From Leptolyngbyaceae cyanobacterium JSC-12 (GTDB lineage: Bacteria > Cyanobacteriota > Cyanobacteriia > Leptolyngbyales > Leptolyngbyaceae), in the NCBI GenBank assembly GCA_000309945.1, contig CM001633.1, forward strand, positions 828,723-892,722: 64,000 nucleotides of DNA, written 5' to 3'. The first letter of the stretch is position 1, and each line of letters starts with the position of its first letter. Position numbers and translations under genes: made by a program. The notes under the pieces are model-generated. The model saw only the letters and a program-made list of their open reading frames with translations, did no database searches and was not told where the DNA came from. Positions 52,431 to 62,789 of the stretch are shown one piece after another.

Positions 52431-54362
52431 ATGCCAGTTGAAACCAATAACAAAATGAAAGCACCTCGCTCCAGACAGCTTGGAGGAGGATTACTAATCT
52501 TATTTACGCTACTGTTGCTCCTAAACTTCGTGGTTCCCTCGTTCTTCGGTCCACGAACCCCGCAAATTGCTTATAGCGACTTTGTGGCACAGGTGCAGGC
52601 GGGTAAGGTTTCTCAAGCATTGATTACCCCAAACCGCATCGAGTTTATTCTCAAGCCCGATGCAAATGCTGACCCCAGTCAACCTCAGCGGGTTTACAGC
52701 ACAACTCCTGTTCCAATAGATCTGGATTTGCCTAAAATTCTACGTGACAATGGGGTTGAATTTGGTGCGCCCCCACCTAGTAACAATGGGTGGATTGGCA
52801 CACTTTTAAGTTGGGTGGCTCCACCGCTCATCTTTTTTGGCATCTGGGCGTTTTTGATCAACCGTCAAGGGGCTGGACAGGCTGCTTTAACCGTTGGCAA
52901 GAGCAAAGCTCGCATTTATTCCGAAGGCAGCACGGGGGTGAAGTTTTCGGATGTGGCAGGGGTGGATGAGGCAAAAGCAGAACTGCAAGAGATTGTAGAC
53001 TTCTTGAAAAATGCCAACAAGTACACTAGCCTCGGTGCCAAAATTCCCAAAGGGGTCCTGCTAGTTGGACCTCCTGGAACGGGGAAAACCTTGCTGGCAA
53101 AAGCGATCGCAGGAGAAGCAGGCGTACCCTTCTTCAGCATTTCCGGTTCTGAGTTTATTGAACTGTTTGTTGGGGTCGGTGCCTCTCGTGTCCGAGACTT
53201 GTTTGATCAGGCGAAAAAACAAGCCCCTTGCATTGTGTTCATTGATGAACTAGACGCTTTAGGCAAATCTCGTGCTCAAGGTCCTATGTTTGGTGGCAAC
53301 GATGAGCGGGAACAAACCCTGAACCAGTTGCTAACAGAAATGGATGGATTTGAAGCTAATACGGGTGTGATTTTGCTAGCTGCGACTAACCGCCCAGAAG
53401 TGCTTGACCCAGCGCTGCGCCGTCCTGGTCGATTTGATCGGCAAGTGGTAGTTGATCGCCCCGATAAAATTGGGCGGGAAGCCATTCTCAAAGTCCACGC
53501 TCGTAATGTGAAACTATCTAATGATGTAGATTTAGGTGCGATCGCTATTCGCACACCTGGATTTGTTGGCGCTGACCTGGCAAACCTGGTGAATGAAGCA
53601 GCACTGCTGGCAGCCCGCAACGGTCGGCAAGCGGTGGTAATGGCAGACTTTGCTGAAGCGATTGAACGAGTAATTGCCGGACTGGAAAAGAAATCTCGTG
53701 TATTGAATGATACTGAGAAAAAGGTGGTAGCGTATCACGAAGTGGGGCATGCCATCATTGGGACTCTGATGCCAGGAGCCGGAAAAGTTGAAAAAATCTC
53801 CATTGTGCCGCGGGGCGTAGGTGCTCTGGGCTACACACTGCAACTACCAGAAGAAGACCGCTTCTTAATGGCAGAAGACGAAATTCGGGGACGAATTGCG
53901 ACTCTGTTGGGTGGGCGATCGGCTGAGGAACTGATCTTTGGCAAAGTATCTACCGGAGCCAGTGACGACATTCAAAAAGCGACTGACCTGGCAGAACGGT
54001 CTGTTACTCTATACGGCATGAGTGATCAACTGGGACCGATCGCCTTTGAGAAACAGCAAATGCAGTTTCTAGACGGTTATCAATCTCCCCGTCGCGCTGT
54101 TAGCCCCAAAGTTACCGAGGAGATTGACCGCGAGGTGAAGGAGATTGTGGATAATGCCCATCACATTGCTCTTGCCATCCTGAATCAGAATCGTGACCTT
54201 TTGGAAGAAACTGCCCAGGAGTTATTGAACAAGGAAGTGTTGGAAGGAGACGCTCTGCGCGATCGCCTCAAGCAAGCCACCTCTCCACCAGAAATGGAAA
54301 GTTGGCTTTTATCTGGGAAACTCCCAGATAATGTTCAACTCATGCAAACAACCCTAGCCTAG
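52431..54362 (+). CDS. ftsH: ATP-dependent zinc metalloprotease FtsH
   Basis: The 643-residue protein has two transmembrane helices (about 20-40 and 122-142) around a small periplasmic domain. The AAA domain has Walker A GPPGTGKT near residue 213, Walker [13 protein letters not shown] near 266 and the [11 protein letters not shown] near 331. The M41 protease domain contains HEVGH near residue 436. As a hexamer it extracts and degrades membrane proteins; in cyanobacteria FtsH complexes turn over photosystem II D1. Which of the usual four paralogues this is cannot be told. A terminator follows. Confidence 0.96.
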   Translation: MPVETNNKMKAPRSRQLGGGLLILFTLLLLLNFVVPSFFGPRTPQIAYSDFVAQVQAGKVSQALITPNRIEFILKPDANADPSQPQRVYSTTPVPIDLDLPKILRDNGVEFGAPPPSNNGWIGTLLSWVAPPLIFFGIWAFLINRQGAGQAALTVGKSKARIYSEGSTGVKFSDVAGVDEAKAELQEIVDFLKNANKYTSLGAKIPKGVLLVGPPGTGKTLLAKAIAGEAGVPFFSISGSEFIELFVGVGASRVRDLFDQAKKQAPCIVFIDELDALGKSRAQGPMFGGNDEREQTLNQLLTEMDGFEANTGVILLAATNRPEVLDPALRRPGRFDRQVVVDRPDKIGREAILKVHARNVKLSNDVDLGAIAIRTPGFVGADLANLVNEAALLAARNGRQAVVMADFAEAIERVIAGLEKKSRVLNDTEKKVVAYHEVGHAIIGTLMPGAGKVEKISIVPRGVGALGYTLQLPEEDRFLMAEDEIRGRIATLLGGRSAEELIFGKVSTGASDDIQKATDLAERSVTLYGMSDQLGPIAFEKQQMQFLDGYQSPRRAVSPKVTEEIDREVKEIVDNAHHIALAILNQNRDLLEETAQELLNKEVLEGDALRDRLKQATSPPEMESWLLSGKLPDNVQLMQTTLA

Positions 54363-54477
54363 TTCTCAAAGATTGTTGCTACAGGTTGATTTCTTTCTGG
54401 CGGGAAACACCATATTCTCCTAGACAACATATGTGAAAATTTGTCCGGGTTGAATGTGCCAGTTTAGTAAACATGCA

Positions 54478-54511
54478 ATGATGCCCTAATCCATTGGGGC
54501 ATCATCTTTTT
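54478..54511 (+). terminator. Rho-independent terminator after ftsH
   Basis: The perfect arms ATGATGCCC and GGGCATCAT are separated by 10 nt, then CTTTTT. It lies 115 bp after the ftsH stop and has all parts of an intrinsic terminator. Confidence 0.88.
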
Positions 54512-54635
54512 AATGTAGTAATTTAGACATAACCCTTCTAAGTACCCCGAGATAACTCGATTTGTTGCATTTTTCATAACATTCCAGACCAGATGCCCAA
54601 AACTGAATAGACAACTGACAGATAAAGGGTGATTT

Positions 54636-55481
54636 ATGAGAAGTCTCACAGTCGCGATTGGACTATTAACGTTGAAAACTGCATCATTGCTAGTGTTGGC
54701 AAACGGATATGCCCAACAATCACTGCCAGTGCGGGTTGATCGAGGCTTAGAAGTGCGCAGTTTAGCGGGTCAGGTTAGCCGTTTCCAAAAAACAGTTTCC
54801 CAACCTGCGCGAGTAGGTGATTTTTTACGAGCTATAGGCGACGGACTGATTACGAGCAAAGGTGCCAAAGCCATCCTTTTTGTCGATACAGGCATTGGAG
54901 TTGTGGATGTGGCTGAAAATACCAACCTGGTCGTTCAAGAATTGTCCTTTGCTCCTGACAATGGACGAATTACTAAATTATTTGTCTCTCAGGGACAGGC
55001 TCGCCTCAGAGTCCGCCCCTTTACTCATCGCGGCTCCAAACTAGAAATTCGTACTCCTGTTGGCTTGAGCGGTGTTCGGGGAACTGATTTTGGCATTGCG
55101 GTACAACCAAACGGCAAAACAGGATTAGCTGTGACCCAGGGGCAAGTCTCCAGTGAGGCATTAGGTAAAGCAGTGGCGGTAAATGGAGGCTTCCAAAACT
55201 TCATATTGCCCAATGAACCACCCTCACCCCCAGTTCCACTTCGCAACGATACGCGCCTAGTTTATTCGTTTCAGCGCATCATTCAGGGAGGCATTCGTAA
55301 AGTCCAGTTAAATGGGCAAGTTGATCCAGTCAATGCAGTGCAGGTCAATGGGGTTCCCCAGGTAACTGACCGTGAAGGACGGTTCAAAACCCAGTTAGAG
55401 ATTTTTCCACCTCCCCTGTTTCAAGTGTTAGTTCAAACACCGTTGGGCAAAGAGCAACGGCATGATTTGGTGTTTCGATAG
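54636..55481 (+). CDS. FecR-domain exported protein
   Basis: The 281-residue product has a signal peptide ending at ANGYAQ (about residue 26). A FecR domain follows (about 50-190), with VGDFLRAIGDGLITSKGAKA and the Gly-rich GLSGVRGTDFGIAV. A C-terminal domain after a Pro-rich hinge (EPPSPPVPL) reads as a small beta-sandwich (about 215-281). FecR domains outside iron signalling occur in many envelope proteins. The gene lies 41 bp upstream of a CHASE2 histidine kinase with the same orientation, so the two may form a sensing pair. Confidence 0.83.
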   Translation: MRSLTVAIGLLTLKTASLLVLANGYAQQSLPVRVDRGLEVRSLAGQVSRFQKTVSQPARVGDFLRAIGDGLITSKGAKAILFVDTGIGVVDVAENTNLVVQELSFAPDNGRITKLFVSQGQARLRVRPFTHRGSKLEIRTPVGLSGVRGTDFGIAVQPNGKTGLAVTQGQVSSEALGKAVAVNGGFQNFILPNEPPSPPVPLRNDTRLVYSFQRIIQGGIRKVQLNGQVDPVNAVQVNGVPQVTDREGRFKTQLEIFPPPLFQVLVQTPLGKEQRHDLVFR

Positions 55482-55522
55482 AGTGCAATAGCGGTGCTTA
55501 CCCCACACGTTAGAAAGGTATT

Positions 55523-57844
55523 ATGAACTGGCGATTCCGTAAGCATGGATGGCGATTTCTGCCAGGAGGAGCGATCGCGCTGGGCGTAGCGGTTCTACTA
55601 AAGCTGGGTGTGTTTCAGCCACTTGAGCAGATTGTCTACCAATCCTTACTGAATCTGCGAGGGACTTATCTCTGGGACGATCGCCTGGTTTTAGTCACAA
55701 TTGATGACGCTAGCATTCAACAGATTGGACGATTTCCCTGGTCGCGCCAGCAATACGTCGAATTGTTGAATGTTTTGGCAAAAGCAGACGCTAGCGTAGT
55801 CACCCTGAACTTAGTCTTTTCAGAATCTAGCCCGGAAGATGCGGCACTGGCTCGTGCAATGACCCAGTATGGTCGTGTCATCCTGGCACAAGCCAACAAT
55901 GGAGCCGAATTCAAGTTATCTCCAGTTGCCACCCTACAAACATCTGCGATCGCAACAGGGCATATCCTTCGAACTGAAGACTCCGATGGCATTACCCGCA
56001 GCATTCCGACTTCCGCTCGCAACGTTCCAACCCTGGGAGTAGCAACTGTTCAAGCCTACTCGCTTGTGAGAGAGAAGATCCCAATTGATTATTTAGGCGA
56101 TCGCTTGTGGATTAATTGGGTCAGCCCTGTACGCAATATTCCGCAATATTCATTCGTGGACGTGATTCGAGGTAAATTTCCGGCTCAAGCCTTTCGAAAC
56201 AAAATTGTTTTAGTTGGAGTCACGGCTCGAGCAATTGACCCACTTATCACACCTTATGATCGCAACCCACCTGCCAGTGGGGTTCATCTCCATGCAACAG
56301 TGATTAACAACTTGCTGCAACATAACTCGTTGTGGTTGTGTCCACGAATCTGGTTGCCGTTTCTGCTGCTGGTGGGAGGTCCAGGATTTAATCTTGTTCT
56401 CAGTCGCTATCGTACCCATAACCGGATTCTCATCTGGTTAATTGTCTGCCTCGCCTGGGTCACGCTGAGCGCTTTTGTGTTTCGAGCAAATGTCTGGATT
56501 CCAGTAGCAATGCCGCTGACTTTATTTACTGCAACGGCGATCGCCGTCAACATCAGTCAACAACTCCGGCTAAATGCCCTACTCCAGCAGCAAATTCAAC
56601 ACCTCTGGCAAACCTATCATGCAGATCTGGTCACTCACCGCTTCCATCGTTCTCACCCAACCACATTACGACCTGAGGATGAGGCAATTTCTAGTGAAAG
56701 AGTTGAACAGTTAGCCGCCTTGGCTGAGCAATTTGGACGATCGCAATCGACCCAAGCCGCGATTGCTCATAGTTTACCAATCGGTCTGCTAGCAGCAGAT
56801 CTGGATGGAGTGGTTTGGTTTTGCAACCCTGTTGCTGCGGAGTGGTTGAATGTTCAGCTAGGTGACCAACTCACAGCACATTTAGTGCCAGAGTGGTTAG
56901 ACGAAACCCAGTGGCACATATCCCTGCAAACTCTACAGCAGACGAAACTTTCTCCGATTCTGCTGCAGCGAGGCGATCGCTGGTATGAACTGAAATTAGA
57001 GCCATTAATTTACACCTCCTCCCAATTACAAGCCTCTGAACCAGATGGTTTACTCCTGGTTCTCACCGATTTCACACTCCAAAAACAGGCGGAAGCAACG
57101 CTAGAAAACCAGGTCAATGAGTTGCATCGCTTGAATCAACTGAAGGATGATTTTTTGAGTACCGTTCCCCATGAATTGCAATCGCCAATGGCAAGTATTC
57201 AAATGGCGATCGAATTACTAAAAATTTCCAAATCACCCGAAAGCACTGAGCGTTACCTGAAAATTTTGCAAGACGAGTGCACACGAGAAGTGAATTTGAT
57301 TAATGACCTGCTCGATTTACAACGATTAGAAGCAGGCACTAAAACGTTCACCGCAGAACCCATTGTTCTGGCTAATTGGTTACCGACTGTAATTGAAGAC
57401 TTTTATAAACGAGCAGAAGCCCGCCAACAAAAGTTTCAGCTTGAGTTAGCCCCCCAACTTCCTGTTTTCATTTCTGATCAGGCAAGTTTGCAGCGAGTCA
57501 TGGTGGAATTGGTCAACAATGCCTGCAAATACACTCCTCCTAATGAAGAAATTAAAGTCTCAGCCAGTTCAACCACCACCCATATAGAACTTGTTGTCAG
57601 CAATTCGGGCAGCAAAATTTCCCAGAACGAATTGCCATGGATCTTCGAAAAATTTTATCGAGTGCCTCAATCGGATCCGTGGAAGCGAAGGGGAACTGGC
57701 TTAGGACTGGCATTGGTTAAAAAATTGGTGGAACGGTTGGGGGGATCGATTACAGTCAGCAGTGATTCTAGACAAACAACTTTCATAGTCTCCCTGCCAA
57801 TTGCGGGGTTACTATCCACCAATCTTCAGCAATCTGAGATATAA
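55523..57844 (+). CDS. CHASE2-domain sensor histidine kinase
   Basis: The 773-residue protein starts with a hydrophobic helix (about 14-32). A periplasmic CHASE2 domain follows (about 40-265; FPWSRQQYVELLNVLAKAD, GKFPAQAFRNKIVLVGVTA), then three transmembrane helices (about 272-345). A PAS-like domain (about 410-520), HisKA with the His near residue 550 (VPHELQSPM), and HATPase_c with the N box VNNACKYTPPNE and G boxes (GTGLGLALVKK) complete it. The H box is HELQSP rather than the common HELRTP. No response regulator gene is adjacent. The FecR-domain gene lies directly upstream. Confidence 0.9.
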   Translation: MNWRFRKHGWRFLPGGAIALGVAVLLKLGVFQPLEQIVYQSLLNLRGTYLWDDRLVLVTIDDASIQQIGRFPWSRQQYVELLNVLAKADASVVTLNLVFSESSPEDAALARAMTQYGRVILAQANNGAEFKLSPVATLQTSAIATGHILRTEDSDGITRSIPTSARNVPTLGVATVQAYSLVREKIPIDYLGDRLWINWVSPVRNIPQYSFVDVIRGKFPAQAFRNKIVLVGVTARAIDPLITPYDRNPPASGVHLHATVINNLLQHNSLWLCPRIWLPFLLLVGGPGFNLVLSRYRTHNRILIWLIVCLAWVTLSAFVFRANVWIPVAMPLTLFTATAIAVNISQQLRLNALLQQQIQHLWQTYHADLVTHRFHRSHPTTLRPEDEAISSERVEQLAALAEQFGRSQSTQAAIAHSLPIGLLAADLDGVVWFCNPVAAEWLNVQLGDQLTAHLVPEWLDETQWHISLQTLQQTKLSPILLQRGDRWYELKLEPLIYTSSQLQASEPDGLLLVLTDFTLQKQAEATLENQVNELHRLNQLKDDFLSTVPHELQSPMASIQMAIELLKISKSPESTERYLKILQDECTREVNLINDLLDLQRLEAGTKTFTAEPIVLANWLPTVIEDFYKRAEARQQKFQLELAPQLPVFISDQASLQRVMVELVNNACKYTPPNEEIKVSASSTTTHIELVVSNSGSKISQNELPWIFEKFYRVPQSDPWKRRGTGLGLALVKKLVERLGGSITVSSDSRQTTFIVSLPIAGLLSTNLQQSEI

Positions 57845-57870
57845 TACAGATGAACTATTTCATCTTGAAC

Positions 57871-57906
57871 GCGATCGCTCTTTGGCTAATGGGGGCGATC
57901 GCTTTT
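57871..57906 (+). terminator. terminator built from two HIP1 palindromes
   Basis: GCGATCGC (57871-57878) and GCGATCGC (57895-57902) can pair as an 8-bp stem over a 16-nt loop and are followed by TTTT. It lies 27 bp after the kinase stop. Confidence 0.6.
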
Positions 57907-58138
57907 GCTAGACCAGGTTCGCTGGAACGCGGTGGCAAGCTTGTTTAGCAGCTTCGTCAAGCTTGATTGCAGAAATTGTGGAGCTTCACGAGAACCTTTG
58001 GGAATCTTCACACCCACACTTCGATAAATCCGTAGAATTACTCGTTCTTTCCTGGGGCGTGCAAATCCTCCGGAGAGCCAGAACCAATAGGCGAAGGAGT
58101 TGTCAGCAAATACTTTCTCAACGCCTTCGTCTCTGCAA

Positions 58139-61081
58139 ATGACTGTTAAACCCTTAAGCCGCGTTACCTGTACCGCTGGATTATTGCTTGTTGAACTAGC
58201 GCCTACTGCAACTGCACAGCCCATGGATCTGCCTGTTGAGCCAGGGCAAGATTCCGTTCCAATTTCTTCCCCAAAAGTTACCAAAACCTTTGCTCAGGTT
58301 CCAGTCGCACCCAACGCCCCAGCTTTTGCAGCCCAACCCGAATGGCTTACACCTACTGAAACTGTATCGCCATCTTCACGCAGTCAAGAAGCAGAGAGAA
58401 TGGCAGGGCGATCGCCAATATCAGACACCACTCCCATTGCCCGACCTGAACGGTTAGAGCCAACAGACCTCGTATTCCTCAAATCTTCCCAGAGTCAAAC
58501 CTTGCCTGTTTCCACCCGTGCCAGTGATTTAGGGACTTTAAAGCCAGCCTCAGTGGCAATATCTCAGCCAGAGACGATCAGAGAGGGAGGTAAGGGAGAT
58601 GTATCGGGGCATCGGGGGGCGAGGGTCGGAGCTAAAGAAGTTTCCCCTATCCCCCAACCTCCAACCCCCATCCCCTCACCTTCCTCCCCCCCTCCCAATC
58701 CTCAATCTCCAATCCTCAATTCCCAAGCTCAACCTGCTTCCCCCACTCCCTCATCTTCCCGCACTTCCTCCCCCATCTCTCCTAGTGTTGGTGCAACCTT
58801 CACCACAGGACCGGGGATTGGTTACTCCAGTTCATACACAGGGCTGAAGGGCTTCATTCCCATTCGGCAGCAACCGGGGCAGAATATCACCTTTGCAGAA
58901 GCACAGGCATTTGTGGATACAGGAGAAGGCAGTCCTGGGGCAAATCTGGTGCTGGGACATCGGTTCTATGATCCTAAAAGCGATCGCATTTATGGCGGTT
59001 ACCTGGCATTTGACCACCGCAACACGGGCAATCATGGCTTTAATCAAATTGGGCTGGGCGTTGAGACGCTGGGTAGAACCTGGGATGCTCGTGCCAACGT
59101 GTATTTGCCAGTTGGAGATACACGCCAGTTAGCGTCAGAAAGCGTAAGTTCGTTTGCAACGGCGTTGTCTGACCCATTTTTTCAAGGGAATTTTTTGGCG
59201 AGAAGTCGCACGATTCAACAACAAATCGATCGCCGCTATGAAGCTGCTGCTACCGGAGTTGATGTGGAAGCGGGCGGAAAGATTCTTTCTCTAGGACAAG
59301 GTGATTTACGCGGATATGGTGGGTTGTATTACTTTGGAGCACCGGGAGGCAATGGCACGATAGGTTGGCGCACTCGGTTAGAAGCTCGCCCAACCGAAAA
59401 TTTGCAACTGGGATTAGCCCTATCCCGCGATAACAACTACGGCACCAATTTAGTCTTCAATGTTGGAGTCACTTTCCCCATTAATCGCTCCAATCGTGAC
59501 TCACTGAGAGAACCTCTGCTGGCTCGTTTAGGCGATTCAGTTTATCGTAATTCCAACATTGTGATTGATCAGCAGCGGGAGTTTCGCCAAACCACGATTC
59601 AAGACACACAGTTGATTACGAATCCCACCACGGGACAACCCTGGCGCTTCCGTCACGCCGTTCCGGGTGTGGGGACTGGCGATGGCACGTTTGAAAACCC
59701 CACGGGAACGGTTGCCGCTGCACTAGCCGTTGCCCAACCGGATGATATTGTCTATGTACAATCGGGAATCAATCCTGGCATTCCTGCTTTTACCATTCCT
59801 GATCGCGTGCAGGTACTTTCTACAGGGCCAATTCAGCGCATCGATACCGTAGAACTAGGAAATTTCCAACTGCCACTGTCGGGAGCGGGGGTATTGCCTT
59901 CTGTGGTAGGAACCGTCACCCTGGGCAACAGCACTACCCTGTCTGGTTTTGCGATTACGGCAGCGAATGGGGCAGGCATTGTGGGCAATAACATCACGCA
60001 AACTACGGTGCGTGACAACGCGATCGCCAACACGGGCACCCAGGGAATTTTGCTGACCAACGTGCAGGGACAAGTTGCCATTACCGATAACACCATCCAG
60101 CAAGCAGGTGCAGAGGGAGTTTCTCTCATTAACAATGCAGGTCAAGTCGATTTGCTGCTGACTCGAAATCAGATTTCCAACAATGGCAACCGAACAACCG
60201 ATGGCGATGGTGTAAATATTGAATTGCGAAACAATGCAGGCGGTAACTTCACTATTACCAACAACACGATTACGAATAACCAGGGAACAGGTAGCATTGC
60301 CGATGGCGTAGAGGTAAAGCTGTTTAATGCGGCAAATGGTACATTCAACGTAACAGATAACGTCATTACAGGGAACCAGCTTAATGGAGTTGCGATTGAC
60401 TTGGAGGCAACCGCACAGGGAACCTTCAATATTGCTCGCAACAACCTGTCTAATAATCAACTGAATGGGGTGGGATTATTCCTGTCAAACGATGCACAGG
60501 GACAGTTTAATCTAGACAACAACACAATTGCCAACAATCAATTCAGCGGCTTGCAGGCAGTAGTATCCGATCGCGCAAATAGTATCGTAACTTTTACCAA
60601 CAACACCATTACGAATAATCAAGACACAGGCATTTTGCTACAAACATCCGATCAAGCACAGGTGACTGCGACACTTCTGAGTAACTCCATCATCAATAAT
60701 GGCAATGATGGCATCCTGACGCTCACGAATGACACAGCACTGCTCAGACTCTTTGCCGCATCTAATATCATCACAGGTAATGGATTCTCTGGCGTTGCGC
60801 TCAACACCTTTGATACGGCTAGTACTGCGGCATCCCTCCGGGGCAATACGATTACAGGCAATACGTTTAGCGATCTGGATGTATTTAATCTGACGCCTGG
60901 CACTACGACTTGTCTGCAACCGCTCAACAACGCGATCGGTTCCCTGGTACTGGATGACAGCAACGGTGCTGCTGGACAAATTCAAGTCGAGACAGGTTCG
61001 CTCCCCACCAATAGCGTTACATCACCCGACTTTACCTTCTGGTCTGGCACCACGGTTCCTGCTGGCACCTGTGGGTTTTAG
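58139..61081 (+). CDS. inverse autotransporter (intimin-type barrel) with a beta-helix passenger
   Basis: I use the ATG at 58139, giving a signal peptide ending at TATAQ; an upstream TTG (58100) is unlikely. The 980-residue product has a Pro/Ser-rich linker (about 30-225, partly from a heptamer-like tract). An inverse-autotransporter beta-domain (about 225-475) follows, with GPGIGYSSSYTGLKGFIPI, NLVLGHRFYDPKSDRIYGGY and LQLGLALSRDNNYGTNLVF. The right-handed beta-helix region (about 495-930) has repeated NNTITNNQxxG-like turns, and a short terminal domain holds two Cys. The passenger would be displayed at the surface. The ligand is unknown. Confidence 0.8.
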   Translation: MTVKPLSRVTCTAGLLLVELAPTATAQPMDLPVEPGQDSVPISSPKVTKTFAQVPVAPNAPAFAAQPEWLTPTETVSPSSRSQEAERMAGRSPISDTTPIARPERLEPTDLVFLKSSQSQTLPVSTRASDLGTLKPASVAISQPETIREGGKGDVSGHRGARVGAKEVSPIPQPPTPIPSPSSPPPNPQSPILNSQAQPASPTPSSSRTSSPISPSVGATFTTGPGIGYSSSYTGLKGFIPIRQQPGQNITFAEAQAFVDTGEGSPGANLVLGHRFYDPKSDRIYGGYLAFDHRNTGNHGFNQIGLGVETLGRTWDARANVYLPVGDTRQLASESVSSFATALSDPFFQGNFLARSRTIQQQIDRRYEAAATGVDVEAGGKILSLGQGDLRGYGGLYYFGAPGGNGTIGWRTRLEARPTENLQLGLALSRDNNYGTNLVFNVGVTFPINRSNRDSLREPLLARLGDSVYRNSNIVIDQQREFRQTTIQDTQLITNPTTGQPWRFRHAVPGVGTGDGTFENPTGTVAAALAVAQPDDIVYVQSGINPGIPAFTIPDRVQVLSTGPIQRIDTVELGNFQLPLSGAGVLPSVVGTVTLGNSTTLSGFAITAANGAGIVGNNITQTTVRDNAIANTGTQGILLTNVQGQVAITDNTIQQAGAEGVSLINNAGQVDLLLTRNQISNNGNRTTDGDGVNIELRNNAGGNFTITNNTITNNQGTGSIADGVEVKLFNAANGTFNVTDNVITGNQLNGVAIDLEATAQGTFNIARNNLSNNQLNGVGLFLSNDAQGQFNLDNNTIANNQFSGLQAVVSDRANSIVTFTNNTITNNQDTGILLQTSDQAQVTATLLSNSIINNGNDGILTLTNDTALLRLFAASNIITGNGFSGVALNTFDTASTAASLRGNTITGNTFSDLDVFNLTPGTTTCLQPLNNAIGSLVLDDSNGAAGQIQVETGSLPTNSVTSPDFTFWSGTTVPAGTCGF
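58600..58790 (+). repeat. G-rich/C-rich low-complexity tract within the inverse-autotransporter gene
   Basis: A G-rich part (58600-58640) precedes a long C-rich part (58645-58780) with CCCC-containing heptamer-like words. It encodes a disordered Pro/Ser linker. It is like the tracts at 46117 and 49645, but here it sits in an expressed linker. Confidence 0.6.
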
Positions 61082-61177
61082 AAACAACTGGGGTCTTTGT
61101 ACTAGTAGGAGCAGGTTGAATGCTATAACCTTTAATACCCATTCAAGTTGATCGAATTCCGGTGGAAGGAAGCTGAG

Positions 61178-62773
61178 ATGCCAGCCAACCAATCTCAGGC
61201 GAAGGTGCAACCACCAACGCTACGCCCTTATCAACTGCAACTGATCAAAGACCTCTATACAAAATTAGGACAGGGACATAAACGAGTTGCCATCATCGCT
61301 GGCACTGGAGCTGGCAAAACAGTGATTGGTGGCAAAATTTGTGCTGATACGGCTGCTCGTGGGCTACGCCTGATGTTTCTGGTGCATCTGGATGTGTTGG
61401 TAGAGCAAACTCACCGCAAAATGCAGGCATTTGGACTACAGTGCGGCTTTATTAAGGCGGGCTGGCGGGAAGATCCAGATGCACCCATCCAAATTGCCAG
61501 TATCCAAACTATGGAGAAGCGATCGTGGTGGCGTCAGTATCCGGCGAACGTTGTCTTTTATGATGAAGGGCACACCACTGTATTTAGTCAAATTGGGCAA
61601 GAGATTCTATACAAAACACATGCTCAAGCCATTCACCTGGCAATGACAGCGACGCCTTATCGATTAGGTCGGGAACAACTGGGTGACCATATGGAAACGT
61701 TTGTGGCGTCTCCAGTTCCGGCTGAGTTGCAGCGGATTGGATACCTGGCTCCCATGAAGTATTATGGCGTTTCTCAAGATGCCCAGGTGAATTTATCTGC
61801 TGTGAAGACGATCGCTGGAGATTTTGATGAGCGGGACTTAAAAAATGCCTGCGATCGTCCTGAACTCGTGCAACACATCGTCGAAGAATGGAAGCGCTTG
61901 GTACCCGGAAAACGCACAATCGCATTCTGTATCGATATTGAACACGCCCGTCATGTAGCAGAAGCCTTCAATGAAATAGGAGTTCCGGCAGCAGTAGTAG
62001 ATGGTAACACTCCAATAAAGCAACGACAACGGCTGTATCGGGAATTAGGGGCGGGTAACCTGCTAGTTTTAACCTCATGTAATGTCATCAGCATCGGCTT
62101 TGATGAACCCAGCGTAGAAGTCGGATTATTGCTCCGTCCAACTCAGTCTCGTGCGTTGCATTTTCAACAGATTGGACGAGTAATGAGAATTTCGCCAGAT
62201 ACCGGGAAAACTTGTGGCATCGTGCTTGACCAAGCTAATAACCTGCTTCGGTTGGGATTTCCTGAAGATGTGAAAGAATATCGCCTGCCAAATAGTCGCG
62301 AACCAGGAGAATCTCAAGCAACACCAACCAAACAGTGTCCAGATTGCAATCGGTTAATGTGGGCATTTATAATGACCTGCCCAGGCTGTGGGCATACCTG
62401 GCAAACCGAAACCCACTTGATGACCGACACAATGGTAGAAGTCTTTAGTGAGGAACTCTTACATCAAATTGAAGTCCGCAAACAATACAATTTTTATCGT
62501 GAACAACGAAAGAAAGCATTCCATCAAGGTGCATCACCGAATTGGGCAAAACGCCAATTTTTCCTGCGCTTTAACTGTGCTCCGAACCCAACCTGGACGT
62601 TAGGAGCAATCTTTGGAGACACGCCGACCCTACAAAACAAATATGACTACCGAGATTACCTGCATAACTTGGCGAAACATCAAGGAAAAGACATTGTTTG
62701 GGTGATTGAAGAGTTCCAGCAAGAGTTTGGCTCGGACGGGTGGAAAGAAATTTTCCTGAAGTCAAAGCCATAG
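61178..62773 (+). CDS. SF2 DEAD/DEAH helicase with zinc ribbon, RadD-like
   Basis: I start at the ATG at 61178, with GGAAGGA before it. The 531-residue protein has Walker A GTGAGKTVIGGK near residue 48, the DEAH-like box YDEGH and motif III MTATPYRL. The C-terminal helicase lobe contains QIGRVMRISPD. After the second lobe comes a four-Cys zinc ribbon (CPDCNRL...CPGCGHTW, about 388-411) and an alpha-helical tail. The layout fits the RadD/YejH branch, involved in double-strand break and replication repair, though restriction-like helicases are near relatives. It is about 130 bp upstream of the basic-tailed DNA-binding candidate. Confidence 0.82.
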   Translation: MPANQSQAKVQPPTLRPYQLQLIKDLYTKLGQGHKRVAIIAGTGAGKTVIGGKICADTAARGLRLMFLVHLDVLVEQTHRKMQAFGLQCGFIKAGWREDPDAPIQIASIQTMEKRSWWRQYPANVVFYDEGHTTVFSQIGQEILYKTHAQAIHLAMTATPYRLGREQLGDHMETFVASPVPAELQRIGYLAPMKYYGVSQDAQVNLSAVKTIAGDFDERDLKNACDRPELVQHIVEEWKRLVPGKRTIAFCIDIEHARHVAEAFNEIGVPAAVVDGNTPIKQRQRLYRELGAGNLLVLTSCNVISIGFDEPSVEVGLLLRPTQSRALHFQQIGRVMRISPDTGKTCGIVLDQANNLLRLGFPEDVKEYRLPNSREPGESQATPTKQCPDCNRLMWAFIMTCPGCGHTWQTETHLMTDTMVEVFSEELLHQIEVRKQYNFYREQRKKAFHQGASPNWAKRQFFLRFNCAPNPTWTLGAIFGDTPTLQNKYDYRDYLHNLAKHQGKDIVWVIEEFQQEFGSDGWKEIFLKSKP

Positions 62774-62789
62774 TCGGATGACTGACAAA

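Noticed and set aside
58100-58138. Start of the inverse autotransporter at TTG 58100
   Set aside because: The signal peptide is complete from the ATG at 58139, and the AGGAG abuts the TTG too closely to serve as its ribosome-binding site.
57886-58284. A 132-codon minus-strand frame between the kinase and the inverse autotransporter
   Set aside because: It overlaps the autotransporter start and has no family match. The intergenic part looks somewhat coding (GFARPRKERVILRIYRSVGV), so a gene remnant is not excluded.
59855-60460. A 201-codon open frame on the minus strand
   Set aside because: It lies fully inside the beta-helix coding region of the inverse autotransporter and shows no family motifs. 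The regular repeats on the plus strand explain the long open frame.
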